From assembly GCA_001939145.1 (NCBI GenBank), contig LSRX01000367.1:280944-344943 (forward strand): DNA of 64,000 bases, in the 5' to 3' direction. The notes under the pieces were generated by a model. That model did not search any database, was not told the DNA's origin, and saw only the letters and a list, made by a program, of their open reading frames with translations. The translations under genes were made by a program, and so were the position numbers. Positions 25,852-38,430 of the stretch are shown in pieces (positions within the stretch are counted from its first letter, which is position 1; each line of letters starts with the position of its first letter). Source of the DNA: Symbiodinium microadriaticum (taxonomy: Eukaryota; Sar; Dinophyceae; Suessiales; Symbiodiniaceae).

Positions 25852-27749
25852 CGGACTGTGCCTTATGCAAGGGGCTGGGATCGGAGAGCATCCTCACGAT
25901 GCTTCTGATGAGGTCACCTCGATGATCTCGACACCCTTCATCAAGCACACAAACTCTCCGACGTGAGGCTTAGATTCCCGACGTCGCTGGTCTGTGCTGC
26001 TCTTTCCCCGTAGCTACGATATGAACTTAAAGTGTGTTATCAGCTTACGGGTTACAGCATGCCGAAGAGATCGTATTTAGCAGGAAAGAGTCGGATGGCC
26101 TGGCAGGCGCAGCCAAATGTATGCACCCCTTCAGGGATTCGACTCTCAGAGCATGTCTGAACTCTCGACGGGAATGCCGCACCCAGCAGCACAAGCCAGA
26201 TGTGTGACGTACAGTTGTGCAGCAAATGCCTAAAGAAAGGACCTCTGACGGCAGGAAGCGATGTTTACGTCTACGTCCATCCGTGGCGGTTCAAGGTACA
26301 TACTTTTCGAATAGGGGTTTCGTGAGGCTTTCCATAAGACGTTTGTGCTTCTCTTGATGTTGGGGATACCCGAACTCTAGGGTTTGAAACTCAGGCGCAT
26401 AGGCATTCGCCCGCTTAAGGTCGGTCGGACGATACACCGAAACAAGTGTGTGTTCTGCCAGGATATACCGGGCCTAGATCCCAAAGTCTCGCTGTGAGGG
26501 GTTATGAAGGCTCTACGCAAGCTTCGCTTCTGCCGTCAGCAGAGCCCCTCGCGTTTCACGAAATTCGAACCTTGCTCTGGTGGCTCCGGGGCCCCACAAG
26601 TGGTACAGTAGCACGGCATGTCAAGGCAGTTGAAAGCTAAGCACCTAGTGGCTTTCAGTTTGCTGGAGTTCTCGGCACAGGGGAGCGATTCGCTAGCAGG
26701 GTGGTCGGCCGGAGCTCGATATTTTGCAGGGATCACCGGGATGTGTCTCAAGGACAGGTCCCGCGGCGCTCGCATCACGTTTTTGCCTCTTGCAAGTGGC
26801 AAAAGAGAATCGAGACATCCATGTATGCTCCACACAATGGGCGATCCAATTGGACAGAAAGCCCTCAGTCCAAACAGCCTTTCTTGCAGCAGCAGCCAAC
26901 CTTCTCCGGCATAGTGTTTGGGGCATCTTGAAATTGATTGCTTGAACGAGGCGTAGTATCTGCGGTGTCTGCACTCGTGGTAGAGCAGCGGTTGGAATGC
27001 TGCAGGGCTCAAACGACGTGAGTTCTCCGCCGCGGCGCCGCTGCGAAGGTTCGGGGCTTGGCCGAGTGACTCGACCCGAACTCCCGAGGCACAAATTCTT
27101 ACAGAGAGGCGGCAGCCAGTGGGGACTAATTTCGACTTAATCACGACAGTTTCAGCTTGTGCATCTTCCTGTGGTGCGTCCTATGCACTGCCGAAGACAA
27201 GATGTTCTTCCAATATGTGACCTAATGTAGTTTACGTTGATGTAATCTGCTGAGGCCATGGCGGCCGCTCCCATGGCCGAGTGCCGGGCTTAGATCACTT
27301 TCCTACGTGACAGTCCGTATAAGACAACCGTAACGGTCAGCAGATCTGGTTCATGCTTGGATAAATTGATACCAAGACTGGTGGTGACGCTAATCTGGTT
27401 GTGTCTTTTCGTGAGGCGCTTCTCAGTTTCTCTATTCTAGGCCGCCCCTGAGCCGCGTCTTTCCGGGCGGCGCGCCCTTGCCTTCGGCTGGGAGACCAAA
27501 GAGAGCCGAACGAAGGGAGGATCGGTTCAGGGTTGATTGGCATTGCAGCACAGAGGTAAACGGAGATTTTGGTGCCTGGTTTTATTGCTGACAGTTTTGC
27601 ATTTAAGGCGTGACCGGTGAGGCTTTGAGACTCAGGCTCAGTGGGGTTAGGACCGTGGTTTTCAGGCCTTGCGGTAGATGCGATGCGTTCAAGCCGGGAG
27701 ATCTCTGGACGCACCGGCATTCGTCATATTGTCTGGACCATCATCTTGT

Positions 27750-28000
27750 TGACGGCGATGAAGAAGAAGATGATGATGCTGACGTTGATGCTGATGCTGA
27801 CGATGATGTCGCTGGGTGGTTGCCCCTGATGGTGGTAATCTTCATTGCCTTGGTGAGCACGAAGATAATGAGGACAATGATGGTGCCGAGGATGCTGCTG
27901 CTAATGGTGGTGCCATGGATGGTGCTGGGGGCAATCGCGATGCTGGTCCAGAAGAAGAAGATGATGATGAGGAGGATGGTGGGAGGGATTGTGCTTATGG
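27750..28000. repeat. Imperfect GAT/ATG microsatellite
   Basis: Dense GAT, ATG and GCTGAT units. Frames through it give Asp-, Met- or His-rich artefacts. Confidence 0.8.
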
Positions 28001-28803
28001 TCGTGATGCCATTGGCAACGACGGCATGAGTGCCATGCCATTCTCGTTATCCGCCACCATGGGAACGACCATGTTGCTACTTTCCTCACCATGTTGACCG
28101 TCTTAACGAGCCGTTTCTTTTCGCATCTAGGTGGGTTATTTTAATGGTTGAGTTTACTACCCAAGGTCGTACCGTTCTGCCTCAAATGCGCTCCCAAGAT
28201 CTTAGTTGGAATCCCGGATGTTAAGTTTGATTTCGCAGCTCTGGGCACACTGCATAGTTCGAGTCACATGTTCAGAAATCCTCCAATGCTCACCCAGGCC
28301 TTGACACAAAAGATCGCAGGCTCGGAATCGCGGTGGGTTCCAGTTGATGTTTTGCTGCAGGGTCTGGATGGTAGGGGACACTGGTCCAGGTTGATACATT
28401 GTAAAAACCGAAAAGTTAGAAAGCTCTTACGTTCGAGTGGTGCCCTGTTTGTTGGGATTATTGTCAGAACGGTGTCCATATGAGGATGCTAATGGCGATG
28501 ATTGTGACGATGGTGCCAGAGATGCAGAGTTTTCAATGTTGAGCTGTGTGTTTATCCTGTTCATAAGTAACCTTTGTCTGCTATTATCTCCAGAAAAAAG
28601 TAAGAGAGCGAGACCGAAAACAGTAAGAATGCGATGGTGATTGAAATAGGTAGCTGTGCTCGTAACATTCTTACACTAACCTTAGATGCGTTTTTGATGC
28701 TGCCGATATCTGCCGATCAGAAGCGGGTTCAGCACAGAAATCATGGCAATGCAACGACCGTGGCAACGATCGTAGTTCTACTGCCTCGCAAATGCTTCAG
28801 ATT

Positions 28804-29156
28804 GTGCCGTGACGACTCGGCACAACAGCATGCGCTGGAACCGTGTGCCGCGCGTGCTCCGACTCCACGTGAGAAGTTTGTTTCACCGGTGCCGATTTTT
28901 GTAGCCATGTTCGCACGGCTTGTCAAAACCGTACAGACAGCCCAGATTTAACTACACGGATATTTGGCCTTTCCAGGCGTACGGGGTCGAGAAGTGGTGG
29001 TTGGCCAACCTCTTGAAGTCCGGGAAATTACGCGTGACACATACGTGCACTTAGCTGCTCACGTTACAAATTGGCAGATTGCAGGGCAGCTGAGCGATAT
29101 CTGCAGGAAGAGTCGTTGCGCCGTGACGTTTCGGCACAAAAGCATGCGCTGGAACC
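28804..29156 (+). repeat. Diverged duplicated segment, two copies about 313 bp apart
   Basis: Copies at 28,804-28,842 and 29,117-29,156 share GCATGCGCTGGAACC and the preceding GTGAC..TCGGCACAA. Both can be read as R-D-x-S-A-Q-(Q/K)-H-A-L-E-P, so this may be a duplicated exon. Confidence 0.6.
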
Positions 29157-32100
29157 TGCCATTCCGCCCTGAAGCTGCACCGTGTGACACGGAAGGTTGC
29201 CCCGCAGCCTCGGATTCCGCGTGCATCAAGTGTTCCGCTCGTTGCACCCGCGCCTCGGCCCTCTGTGGTCGCCGATGAACCCATCGATCACAGCTGGGAT
29301 GCAACATGACTAGCGTAGGTGTGGTGGTATAGATTATACGATAGTTATACCAAGGAGCCGGTCGGAATATTATCGTGAAAATGTAGGCATTTATCTCGGC
29401 TGTGTTCTTGTCCTCTGTCTCATATATTCAGATGATCGCCAAGCAGCCTAAACCAACATCTTATGCACCGAAGTTATCCAAGTCTCCTCGGCTTGCAGCT
29501 TGAACGTGAACTGCCCCAGGACGAGGACGAAATCCAAGCATGGCGGTAAGTACTACTGGATTCTGTCCAGGGTCATCCTGTGTCTTGGTGTCAACACACC
29601 GCAGATCGGCGCAATTCGCAAATCCGAATCCCTCGTTCAGTTGGGGTTGTTCCACAGACGAGCATTATGACGTGTCCGAATTTCAGTATGCTGTAGGTAC
29701 TGTACCTCATAGCAAACGTTCTTGAAGAGTCAAGTCCCGATAGCTGGAGTAAGCTTGAAGGCCAGCGGCAGCTGCAAGTTCCCGAGGTGCGGAGCTGAAA
29801 TTCCGACATGGTGAAAGCAAGATTGTTTAGGATCGGGTGTATGTGCTTCAGGCGGTTTAGGGTTTTTGCATGTTTTTGTGCTTTTAGGATCGAAAGTGTC
29901 ACGCTGAAGAAACATGTAGAGCATAGCTTCATCTTTTCGGTGCTGCCCCGAGGTGCAAGCACGACGCTGAAGCCCTGAAGCCCTGAAGCCTTGCAGCCCA
30001 AGACGAAGTCCGCTTGTGGGTAGACCATGAATCTGCAAGGAGTAGCAGGACCCCACCTGAGCGTCAGGGACTTGACTCCAAACACGCACAACTGCGGAAA
30101 TCCGAAGGCCTTCGACATAAGCTTCATGTGGATACGGTTTGGAAGCTGAAATTTACATTTCAAGATCTCAGGTTTCGGGGTTTTGGGCGGATACACTGAA
30201 GAGCACAGCACTTGTCTCCCATGGCACATGACAATTGGCGAAGGAGGTGGAATACTTGCCACCTCTTCGTGTGGCGCCTCCACGACCCAGGAGAGTGGCA
30301 GTGGAGTTCTTGTCCTGTAGCTGTGACGGCCAGCGGTCCAAGATGCAGCTTGTTTGGCTCACGGTTTGCGGGGTCTTCTTCTTCGACTCTCAGACAGGAC
30401 GGGAAGGTCACAGGCACCTTGCAACACTTGCAACAGTGGCGCCAGGGGTCTCCCTACAAGTACAGCGGGGGAACTTTGATTTGGTTGGAACAGCTGGTGG
30501 ACTCACCTCTGCTTTTTGTGCTAGATGAGAGCCGGGGTATGGAGGCAAGCGTGCTGCGTTTGGAGATATGCAAGTCTCAAAGCTCCATGTGTGATCAGGA
30601 TTCGTACGTGAAGTCTGAAGGGATTTCATGCTCGGCTGAAGATCCACTCCGCCAAGCCCTCAATCTAGGCCCAACGTGCCCAGCACAGAGTTGAACCTCA
30701 AACGCCGCCAAAACGAGCCGCGAAGCCAAAAAAACTGATCCGGTGAATCAAGACACAACACTCAGCCCCAGGATCCCAGGCGGCACCGAATTTTATGGTG
30801 CTGTGCCCAAGCACAGTGCGACTTTTGCATGGTCCGAACTCTGTGCGACGCCGGGGGCTCAACATGTGTGAGGGTTTGGCACTGCATGCGTTTTCTGATG
30901 CAATGCTTAGGGGCTTCCAGGATAAACCATGAAACAAAAATGATTCTCGCAAATGCAGGCTTGAGTGCGGGCGAAATTCAAGCCCCACAGTGAAAAGGAC
31001 TTAGGCTCCAAATCATGTTCTGATGTTGCTGGAGTCTGGAGCCGAACGCCTGGATGCAAGAAGTAGCTTTTTGAGGTGTTAAACAAAAGGTGTGCATACC
31101 AGAAAGTCTTTTGTCAACCACAGCACACGGAGAGGTTCCATTGTCTGTTGCAAGTGCATGCCCCCTCGCTCGCACTCCGAAATCTTTGAAGTAATCCTCC
31201 GAAGAAGTGGGAAGTGGACACGGAAGAGACGAAGTCGGTGTTCCGAATGTTCGCATGAGGGAACCAGGGAGCCTCAACAAGTAGAAATGCTGCAACCCTT
31301 AAACAGTTGTTCCCTTGTGGTTGTCATGATATCCCAACACCACGGTCTGATCATTTTAGGCTCTAGTGGCTGCTGGTTCGCAAGTCCTGAGCATGCAGAG
31401 GCCGTCGCCGGAGGATTCCCTCGCTCCCGTGCCGCAAATCCCCATGAAGACCTGGTGCGCCCTCCGGTTGAAGTGTCCTCAGAACCGTGAGGGCTTAGTG
31501 CACTTGCTCATTGCGCAGGTACAATTCGTACGTATACGTTCCGGAAGAGGGCCAGCAGGACCGGCTGCAAAGTTTCGGTAGCTGTTGGTCTCACAAATAT
31601 TCCCTGAGTTTGCAGACTAGGTCCATATCCACGGAATTCTATGCCGCATAGTTGACCTATGAAAAGCGAACCAGCATGGCCAGTAACAGCGAAAGTCTGG
31701 TGGTAGGAGGCTAGATAAGCTAGCTAGTTGACTCCTGCAGTGTCTGCCGTGGTTGACGGCCCATACAAATTGTTTGAGGTTCGGCGTTGGGCCACTGGCG
31801 TTGGGTGTGGAGCGTTGCATTACGTTCTCTCGGGACTTCGTGTTTGGCGGCCGATGCTATTTAGCAAGAGTCCTGAGAAAACGGTGGTGGAACGGTGGAA
31901 CTAGCAGAGAGGAACACACCGCCACCGAGTCCTATTGGCTGGCACCAGCAGCTGCTATCTGCAGGACCGCCAGTATTTACAACGCTTCACTCGTGGGCCG
32001 AACGGTGAGTGGATCAACGTGGTCAAGGCCGGCGCAGCGCAAGCAAGTAGACACCTACCATGAATTGCGGTATGTATCCTGCAATACCGGTGCTGCACAG

Positions 32101-32987
32101 CCGTCGATTGTGGTTTCCTTTTCAAGCATTCAGATCGAAACCTACATTGCAGATCAATCTCACTTCTCCTACAAGGCTCGCAGACTCGTCGATGCGATGG
32201 AGGAGCGGCGGCAACAGCAGTGCCGCAGCTGCATACAGCTTCAAGATCTCGCCACACTTGGGGCAGAGAGCGGCTGTGTCGCCAGAAAAAAAGGCGAGGC
32301 TTTTCCAACCCCCGGGATCGGACACAACTGCGTCCAAACGCAACACGAACTGGGCTTAGAAAACACAGTCCTCTCTGCCTGAGGATGCGAGAATACATGG
32401 AAAGGGCCAGGGCCCCACCTGAGCTCAGGGAACGGCAGCGAGGCTTTGCGAGTGTGGCTTCATCGGAGCAGGATTAGGTCCGTTAGGTTTCAGCATTCGC
32501 CATGGTTAGCTTAACTACTTGTTTCGAGGTCCATTGAATTGCAGAGTTTGGGTTCAGGGTTTCAGCGATGTCCAAAGATCGGCAAGTACTAGAATATCAC
32601 GCGACTGCTGAATCCAGACAGCTGAACCCTCAACTTAAACAAACAACAAGCTCTTCTCTGAAGCTTACACCGGAGCCCAAGCCAGACCGACAGAATTCGG
32701 GTTTGATGAGAATGCGAAAACCAGAACTCCGAGCCCAAATCCCGAAGCTGCAGAAACCAAAGAGCAAAAGCAAATTCTTGTTTCCAAAAGCTCCATACGA
32801 GGTCCAGAAGCATGGCATGTTCCTGCATCAAACTGAATACACACATCGCACCCGACTGGACACGAATACTCACACAAAGCTAAGACGTATAGAAACTATA
32901 CAAAACAGTATCAGCGGCCTGTAGCTTATACTTCTCGTTGGCCAAGACTGGGTTGACCAGGCACCCGCCCCCCCCCCCCCCAATGAG

Positions 32988-33061
32988 GATATGGTCCTCG
33001 CTGGGATGCGCGCGCTGGGCTCCGGCGCCCTGAGCGCAGGGATGGGTGCCATGCAGATGGG
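32988..33061 (+). CDS. Unassigned candidate exon (Gly/Ala/Met-rich)
   Basis: After a poly-C tract and an AG-G acceptor, the frame reads DMVLAGMRALGSGALSAG followed by MGAMQMG, with GC-rich codons unlike its surroundings. No family is recognised. The 3' boundary (a GA donor near 33,062) is a guess. Confidence 0.25.
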
Positions 33062-33474
33062 GATGCTCGGCTTTCGAGTTACTTGGGGCCGACAAGGCTT
33101 TGAGTGCTTGGGGAAGTTAGAAGCTTTCCGGGTTAAGGTTTCGGGTGTTGGCTGCGCGAAATTGTTGCGTTTCAACAGGCAGCCGAGCTCACGGCCGGCT
33201 TGCCTTCAGGGTTTCTGCGCTGGGAACTCCAGTTCACAAGAATGCCACCGGCACAATTCCTGCCACTGCTTCCCGCATGCGTTTCTTAGACCGTGAACAT
33301 CCCTGACCTTGTTGCCAAATGGCTCTGACCAGGTCCGACACTCCAAAACTGGTTTGCCCAATTCTTGGATCGATTTCTGCCCAGAGGAGACTCCTAGGAA
33401 GTGCTATCAGCCGACAATCTTGGAACGCTGACTATGGTCAGTGTCAGTATTTCTGCGTCATTCCTGCCTCGGCT

Positions 33475-33683
33475 CCTTATTATTATACGACGACTACTAC
33501 CGCGACATTGATTCCTACGGTGATGAGTATATCAAGCATGCACCCAGACAACCTGAACAGATAGCCATTCCTGTAGCTCAGCTGCGCCCGAACAATTCCC
33601 CAGATCGGGCTGACCCTGAGATGGCTCCTCAATCCTTAGCCGCCTTAGCCCACAGATGCCCACAGCCTTCCGGCAGAATGTAG
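33475..33683 (+). CDS. Unassigned candidate terminal exon
   Basis: An open + frame contains YDDYYRDIDSYGDEYIKHAP and ends at TAG 33,681-33,683. The residues are mixed and the codons look coding-like. It may be the last exon of a gene whose earlier exons lie upstream. No family is recognised. Confidence 0.3.
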
Positions 33684-34133
33684 TTTTCGAACAAGGATGA
33701 GTGGCATAGGAGCTGGTTGGGGTGCGATCGACGCGGGCTTCAGTGCCCTAGATGCTCGGCGGCCTTAGGCATATGTTTTTGTTACATTTTAGTTGTGGTC
33801 ACATCGTTTCACACAAGAGTTATGCTTTGGGCCCTGCCGTCTTGAGCCGTGATTACCCGCGCTCTGCCGTACTGTCTTAGTTCTTTTGGGGGTGTGGCCC
33901 AGCCTGGCGTATCAATTTGCCGCTTGCACCTTCTGTCATGTGTTGCGTGGCTTACAAGGCTTTAGAATGTCGGGGCTTGTAGTTTTGTTTGAATTATGGG
34001 GTGCTTGTTTTGTCAGTGGCAGAAGTCAACCAATACAAGATAATATCTTCCAGCCCAGTTTGTCCTTCGTGTCACCTAGACCTAGAAGGTCGTAGACACA
34101 TAACATGCCCTGTACACACGTACAACAAACTAC
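33684..34133. other. No gene recognised
   Basis: Mixed sequence with no motif or repeat that I can identify. Confidence 0.5.
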
Positions 34134-34875
34134 TTGACTAGCAACCAAGCAAGCAAGCAAGCGAGTAACAGGCCAGACAACCAAACAACCAAGCAACCCA
34201 GCAAGCAAAACAGCAGAAACAACAAACAACCAAACGAAGAAGCACAAAACACACACACACACACACACAACCACAAAGGTGCCAAACCACACAACCACGC
34301 AACCCCACTTACACACGCACGCAAACACAAAAAAACAAACAACAAAACACACAACCAACAGCAAATCATACACACGCAAACAAGAAACACAAAACAACAA
34401 CGACAACAACCGCAACAACCACAACAACCACGACGACCACAACAACAACAACCACAACAACCACAACAACCACAACCACCACCACCACCACCACCACCAC
34501 CACCACCACCACCACCACCACAACACCAACACCACCAACACCAACACCAACACCAACACCAACACCACCAACACCACCACCGACACCAACAACACCAACC
34601 ACAACAACCACAAACACAAACACAAGAACAAAAGCAAAAACAAAAACAATCAACCAAACACACAAACAAACAAACAAACAAGCACACAAACAAACAAACA
34701 CACAAACAAACAAACAAACAAGCAAACAAATAAACAAACAAATAAATACAAACACCGGACAACAGACAGAGAGAAACAGAGAGAGGCAGACAGACAGGGA
34801 CAGCGAGACGGACAGACAGACAAGCGGGTAGACAGACAGAGACACTGACAGAAGCACAGACACAGACACAAAGCG
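34134..34875. repeat. About 740-bp A/C-rich low-complexity tract
   Basis: The + strand is almost entirely A and C between about 34,230 and 34,760 (AACA, CCA and CAA units, with a CAC run at 34,478-34,520), then changes to GACA-type units. All frames stay open. The Val/Cys/Leu-rich minus-strand frames of up to 361 codons here are artefacts. Confidence 0.9.
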
Positions 34876-35202
34876 ACAGTAGAAAATGCCGAGGAGGGGA
34901 CACCGGGAAGCCGGTCCGTGGGGCGCGCTGGCATGCAAGCGGGAGACGGTAGCGATATCGGCTGCTTGGCTTGAGCTCGAGGACCGTGGGGAGGGTCGAG
35001 AGAAAAGCGGGTACAGGATGTGGGATACAGGATGGATGGCATGGGACTGCGTTTGCAAAAGTTTGCGGAAGGCTTTCGAAGTTTGACGTTGCGGGACTGG
35101 GACGTCTTCCGACATGCTGCTGGCAGGGCGTGCATCTTCAGTCAAGTGAAAATCCACCCTAAACCCTAAACTCCTTGAACACGCAAACAAAATGTTCTGT
35201 AG

Positions 35203-35261
35203 GTCATGGAGTCCATCAGACTCTCTACACCGACGCGTGCGCCGAGTGGCCTCTGTTCCAG
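35203..35261 (+). CDS. Unassigned candidate exon
   Basis: Between a TAG-G acceptor and a CAG-GT donor the frame reads HGVHQTLYTDACAEWPLFQ. Codons and splice signals fit the pattern of the oxidoreductase gene. Function unknown. It may belong with the candidate exons at 36,168-36,653. Confidence 0.3.
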
Positions 35262-36167
35262 GTTGAAGTCGAGTTTCGTGGAGCGGGGAGAGTTGGGGAG
35301 AGCGACCGTCGCGTGTAATTACCTTAACGCGTAACCGCCTGCAGTGCTGAAAAAGCCTGGGGACGCTGGCTTTGAGGTACTCCGGAGAGCGGCTCATTGC
35401 TTGCAAGCGCCGCGGTGGCAAGAGAGCGCTTAGGTTTTTACAGGCTGGCATGTGAGTTCAAGACCAAAGACACAGTAGCAGGTAGAGGTCCGGAACTGAA
35501 GCGAGCTGAATTCGCTCTATGCCTTTATTTTCGCTGATCGATGAAGCTGCCATCAACCACAGCGAGCATTCGGATTGGCTGCACAATCCATGGCCGCTTC
35601 GACACGCAACACCAGCCACTTGAACCCCAATACACCCCATCCATGAAGCCCCCTGCCATAACTTTGGCAAGGCAAAGCCTCAACCTAGCCGATAACCAGA
35701 TACTATGCCATCCAAGGGGAAAATTGCAGACACGCGCAGAGATCTTCGATGAGCCGGGTCCACAGTGGCACAGGGACAGTTGCTGCACGTTCCACGATAC
35801 AATTTCGAGAGACACTCAGACACAAAGGGTTCTAGTGAGCAGGTGAACGGTACTTTTTGTGATGCTTAAGCTTCTTGCACCTGAGCCAGCAAACCAGTAC
35901 AACCTGCGATACTTTGGGCAGTGTCGATTGCTTGGGTGCCTGACATTGCGTGTCTTGATGTGCTAGCTAAAGAGAATGCTTGGTTTCGTTTGTTTACAAT
36001 GCATATCCGATCACGCTGGATTCAGCATTTGGAGTCTTCGGTTTATGAGTTCCGATGGGAGAGTTGAGCACTCATCAGACTCGAGCTTCAGTCTGACGTT
36101 CACGCTGTGACCCCCAAGCCCTGAGGTACCACATTCGCGGGCAGGCAGGCCCCAGCTCAGGCTCTAG

Positions 36168-36653
36168 GATTGCACTGCCGTATATCTCATCAACTCCAGG
36201 GGTTGGGCAAGGCGTCAAAGTTGTGACGTGCGAGATTCCGCGAGACATGCTCGTATTCGAGAGACGCCGGGAGGTTTCATCGAAGAGCCTCAACACCCAG
36301 ACCTCATCTTCTTCAACTGCAAGAGCTTGAGCCCTGAAAGCTAAATCCGGAACGACATTGGCCCAATTGGCTCCCTTCCATGGGCCAGCCGGCCCTTTGA
36401 GGCTACAGGATCGGGTGTAGAGCCTCAGTGACCGCATGGCTTGCTGGTTTGGCTGCACTAAGCAACCTATGCTCAACTGCCATGACATTCCTCGCGAATC
36501 CGGCAAAATCATCGATATTGAGCTCCAAGTCGTATGCCTTTCAGGTCTGCAAGCCTTCCAGGGTCTCACCTTTACGGGTTGACTCCCAAGCTGTTTGCAG
36601 GCAGTACCCGAGGACGAGCCGTTCTTTGACTTCGACAACCTTCGATTTTCCTG
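36168..36653 (+). CDS. Three unassigned candidate exons
   Basis: Exon-like 36,168-36,273 (CTAG-G acceptor, GT donor) includes GVGQGVKVVTCEIPRDMLVF. A frame at about 36,469-36,544 includes IPRESGKIIDIELQVVCLS before a GT donor. Exon-like 36,601-36,653 (TTTGCAG-G acceptor, GC donor) includes VPEDEPFFDFDNLRFSW. They look coding but match no family I know, and the middle one lacks an obvious acceptor. The minus-strand frame of 207 codons over the same bases is probably a shadow. Confidence 0.3.
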
Positions 36654-36995
36654 GCCTTTTGCAAGGCAATGGCGCTGCGAACATGTTTGAACTTCCAACT
36701 CCTTAACCCATCACATCCCATCACTGTATCAGTTGCAAGTCTTTCGAGCTCCGGGCCGGCCTGGGTCGCGGGATTCTCACAACGGTTCCTCAATAAGAGA
36801 ACTTAGGTAAGGTCGGTTGGGGAAGAATCGTGCTACAGAGGTCGGCATGTTTCATAGTGCTGCACCCTCTTCGTCCATATAGGATGTAGTCAGCGTACAA
36901 TTTTGTCTCGCACGTATCAATCTTCCATTATCGGTCAGGCCTTGCGGTTGTTGCAGTTGGGGGCGTCTGGTTCCGGTTTGGGTTTCAAGAACTTC

Positions 36996-37090
36996 GTTCA
37001 AACTGCATTTTGTTGTGTAAAACAAAAGCCTGCTGGTGTTGTTATGACAATTGAGGATCAAACCCGAATTTCGAGAGGGGTGGGGTTTAT
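36996..37090 (+). repeat. Diverged copy of the 268-274 bp repeat unit
   Basis: The segment around AAGCCTGCTGGTGTTGTTAT matches the unit repeated at 38,431-39,100. It lies on the other side of the retroelement remnant. Confidence 0.6.
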
Positions 37091-37152
37091 GGACGTAGTG
37101 ACTTTCCTAATTCTTTCGAGCTGGCTCCCTCCTCAGGAGGGCCGCTCGGGGT

Positions 37153-38310
37153 TTGGGTGCTCTTAGCTGTCTTAGCTGTGTGTTTGTGCATTTGGGCATT
37201 GGGCTTTTGCTGTGGTTCGGCGACCATGCTTGGCTTGTCTACAGGGCCGAGAACAGGCTTCGCTGCGAGCACATGGAGCGGCTGCGTCGCATCCTCCACG
37301 ACAAGCCCGAGCCGGGTACACTCAGGCGAGGCGCTGGAATGCCGTCTTTGCTGCAGCCACCCAGGATTCCGAGTTTTGGATGTCAAGCAGAGCGCTCCGG
37401 CCAGCTCGAGTCAGGGCAGTGGAGGAGGTGGTGCTGACAGCCCAACCAAGCGAGGGCCAAAAGACGGAGACGACCTCAGCGAAGGGCAATGTCTGCGTGC
37501 TCAACAGGCGCGGTGCTTGCATCTGCGAGGGGTCAACCGCGGGAAGTGCGGCACCCAAAAGCCGCAAGGCCGGTGCAAGGACAAGCACTCCCACCAGCGC
37601 ACCCACACCAGGCTCTTCAGTGTCCGCAGTCGCAGCAGCCAAAGCCACCAACACGGCCGAGACCGAAGCGGAAGAGGAAGCTGCCGGAGCCAGCTCAGGC
37701 TGCTGGGGCTGGCGGCAAAGGCCCCAAGCTGACTCCTGGGCGACCCAGGCCGACAGCTAGGGCCACCAAGAGCGGAGCGAAACCGGGGCAAAGCTTGGTG
37801 AACTTGCCGCCCCTCCAGCACACTTTGCCAGACTACCCCACGCTTGTGAAAGGCCCTCGCGACTATGGCACCTGGATGGAAAGCCGCTCCGAACTATGTT
37901 GCCTGGCCTTGGGCGCTGGTGGTCTTTTTGGGCCGGCTCTGCAAAAGGCAATATGGCGAATTTGCTGGTCAAGCACGGCTTCATCGCAAAGAAGCCACTG
38001 GGGCCCAGCTTATGGCCGCGAAGAGCATCGAGCTGTGGAGAATACAGATTTTCGGAAGGTGGGATTCCTCCACCGATCCCAACGACCCCCCAGAGATGTT
38101 AATTTTGAACCTCTCTCCGGGGGCAAGATTCATCAGTGCAGAACCGACCTATCTAACCCGCAGCAAGCCCTACACCCAAGGCACTGGAGAATTTTGCTCC
38201 TGGCCTTTCGCTAGAGACCATGCTTTGTTCAGCTGGGTGGATGGCAATATGGCAGACGGTGCAAACGATGCTTCTTCAGGGCTTCGAGGTCGAGCTCATC
38301 CGCTAGCATG
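37153..38310 (+). pseudogene. Decayed retroelement remnant (Gag zinc region and start of RT)
   Basis: A GC-rich patch is open in all three + frames. Pieces in different frames resemble dinoflagellate retroelement proteins: RRWNAVFAAATQDSEFW, a Cys/His stretch RGVNRGKCG...RCKDKH like a Gag zinc finger, a basic Pro-rich linker, and DPNDPPEMLILNLSPGARFI, like the opening region of an RT domain. No single frame carries all of them and no catalytic RT motif is seen, so the element is broken by frameshifts and truncated. The family assignment rests on impression. Confidence 0.4.
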
Positions 38311-38430
38311 TCGTCGACTTCGACAAAGTCTTCTGACTGACTCTTGTTCGGAGCAGTTCCTAAACACCTACGCCCGCCTCAGCGTGCGGGATCTCCATTT
38401 GGGTCGTTGGCGTCAAAGTCAGGTGGGTGT

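Larger units (their letters stand above)
25852..32987. other. Long stretch without an identifiable gene
   Basis: Overlapping frames of up to 230 codons occur on both strands with no recognisable motif. It holds a GAT/ATG microsatellite (27,750-28,000) and a duplicated segment (28,804-28,842 and 29,117-29,156). A + strand frame at 31,753-32,382 is long but unassigned. Confidence 0.4.

Noticed and set aside
29591-30283. Minus-strand 230-codon frame
   Set aside because: No motif, and overlapping frames of similar quality exist. Gene A in this window shows that real coding sequence is split into exons under about 125 bases.
31753-32382. Plus-strand 209-codon frame
   Set aside because: Long but motif-free, and other frames on both strands are also open across it. 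Not enough to call a gene.
35154-35172. Interstitial telomere (CCCTAAACCCTAAA)
   Set aside because: Only two adjacent units. Compatible with chance or the general background of TTTAGGG-like words.
34130-35451. Minus-strand open frames of 257 and 361 codons
   Set aside because: They run through the A/C-only tract and give Cys/Val/Leu runs. Any stop-free low-complexity DNA would do this.
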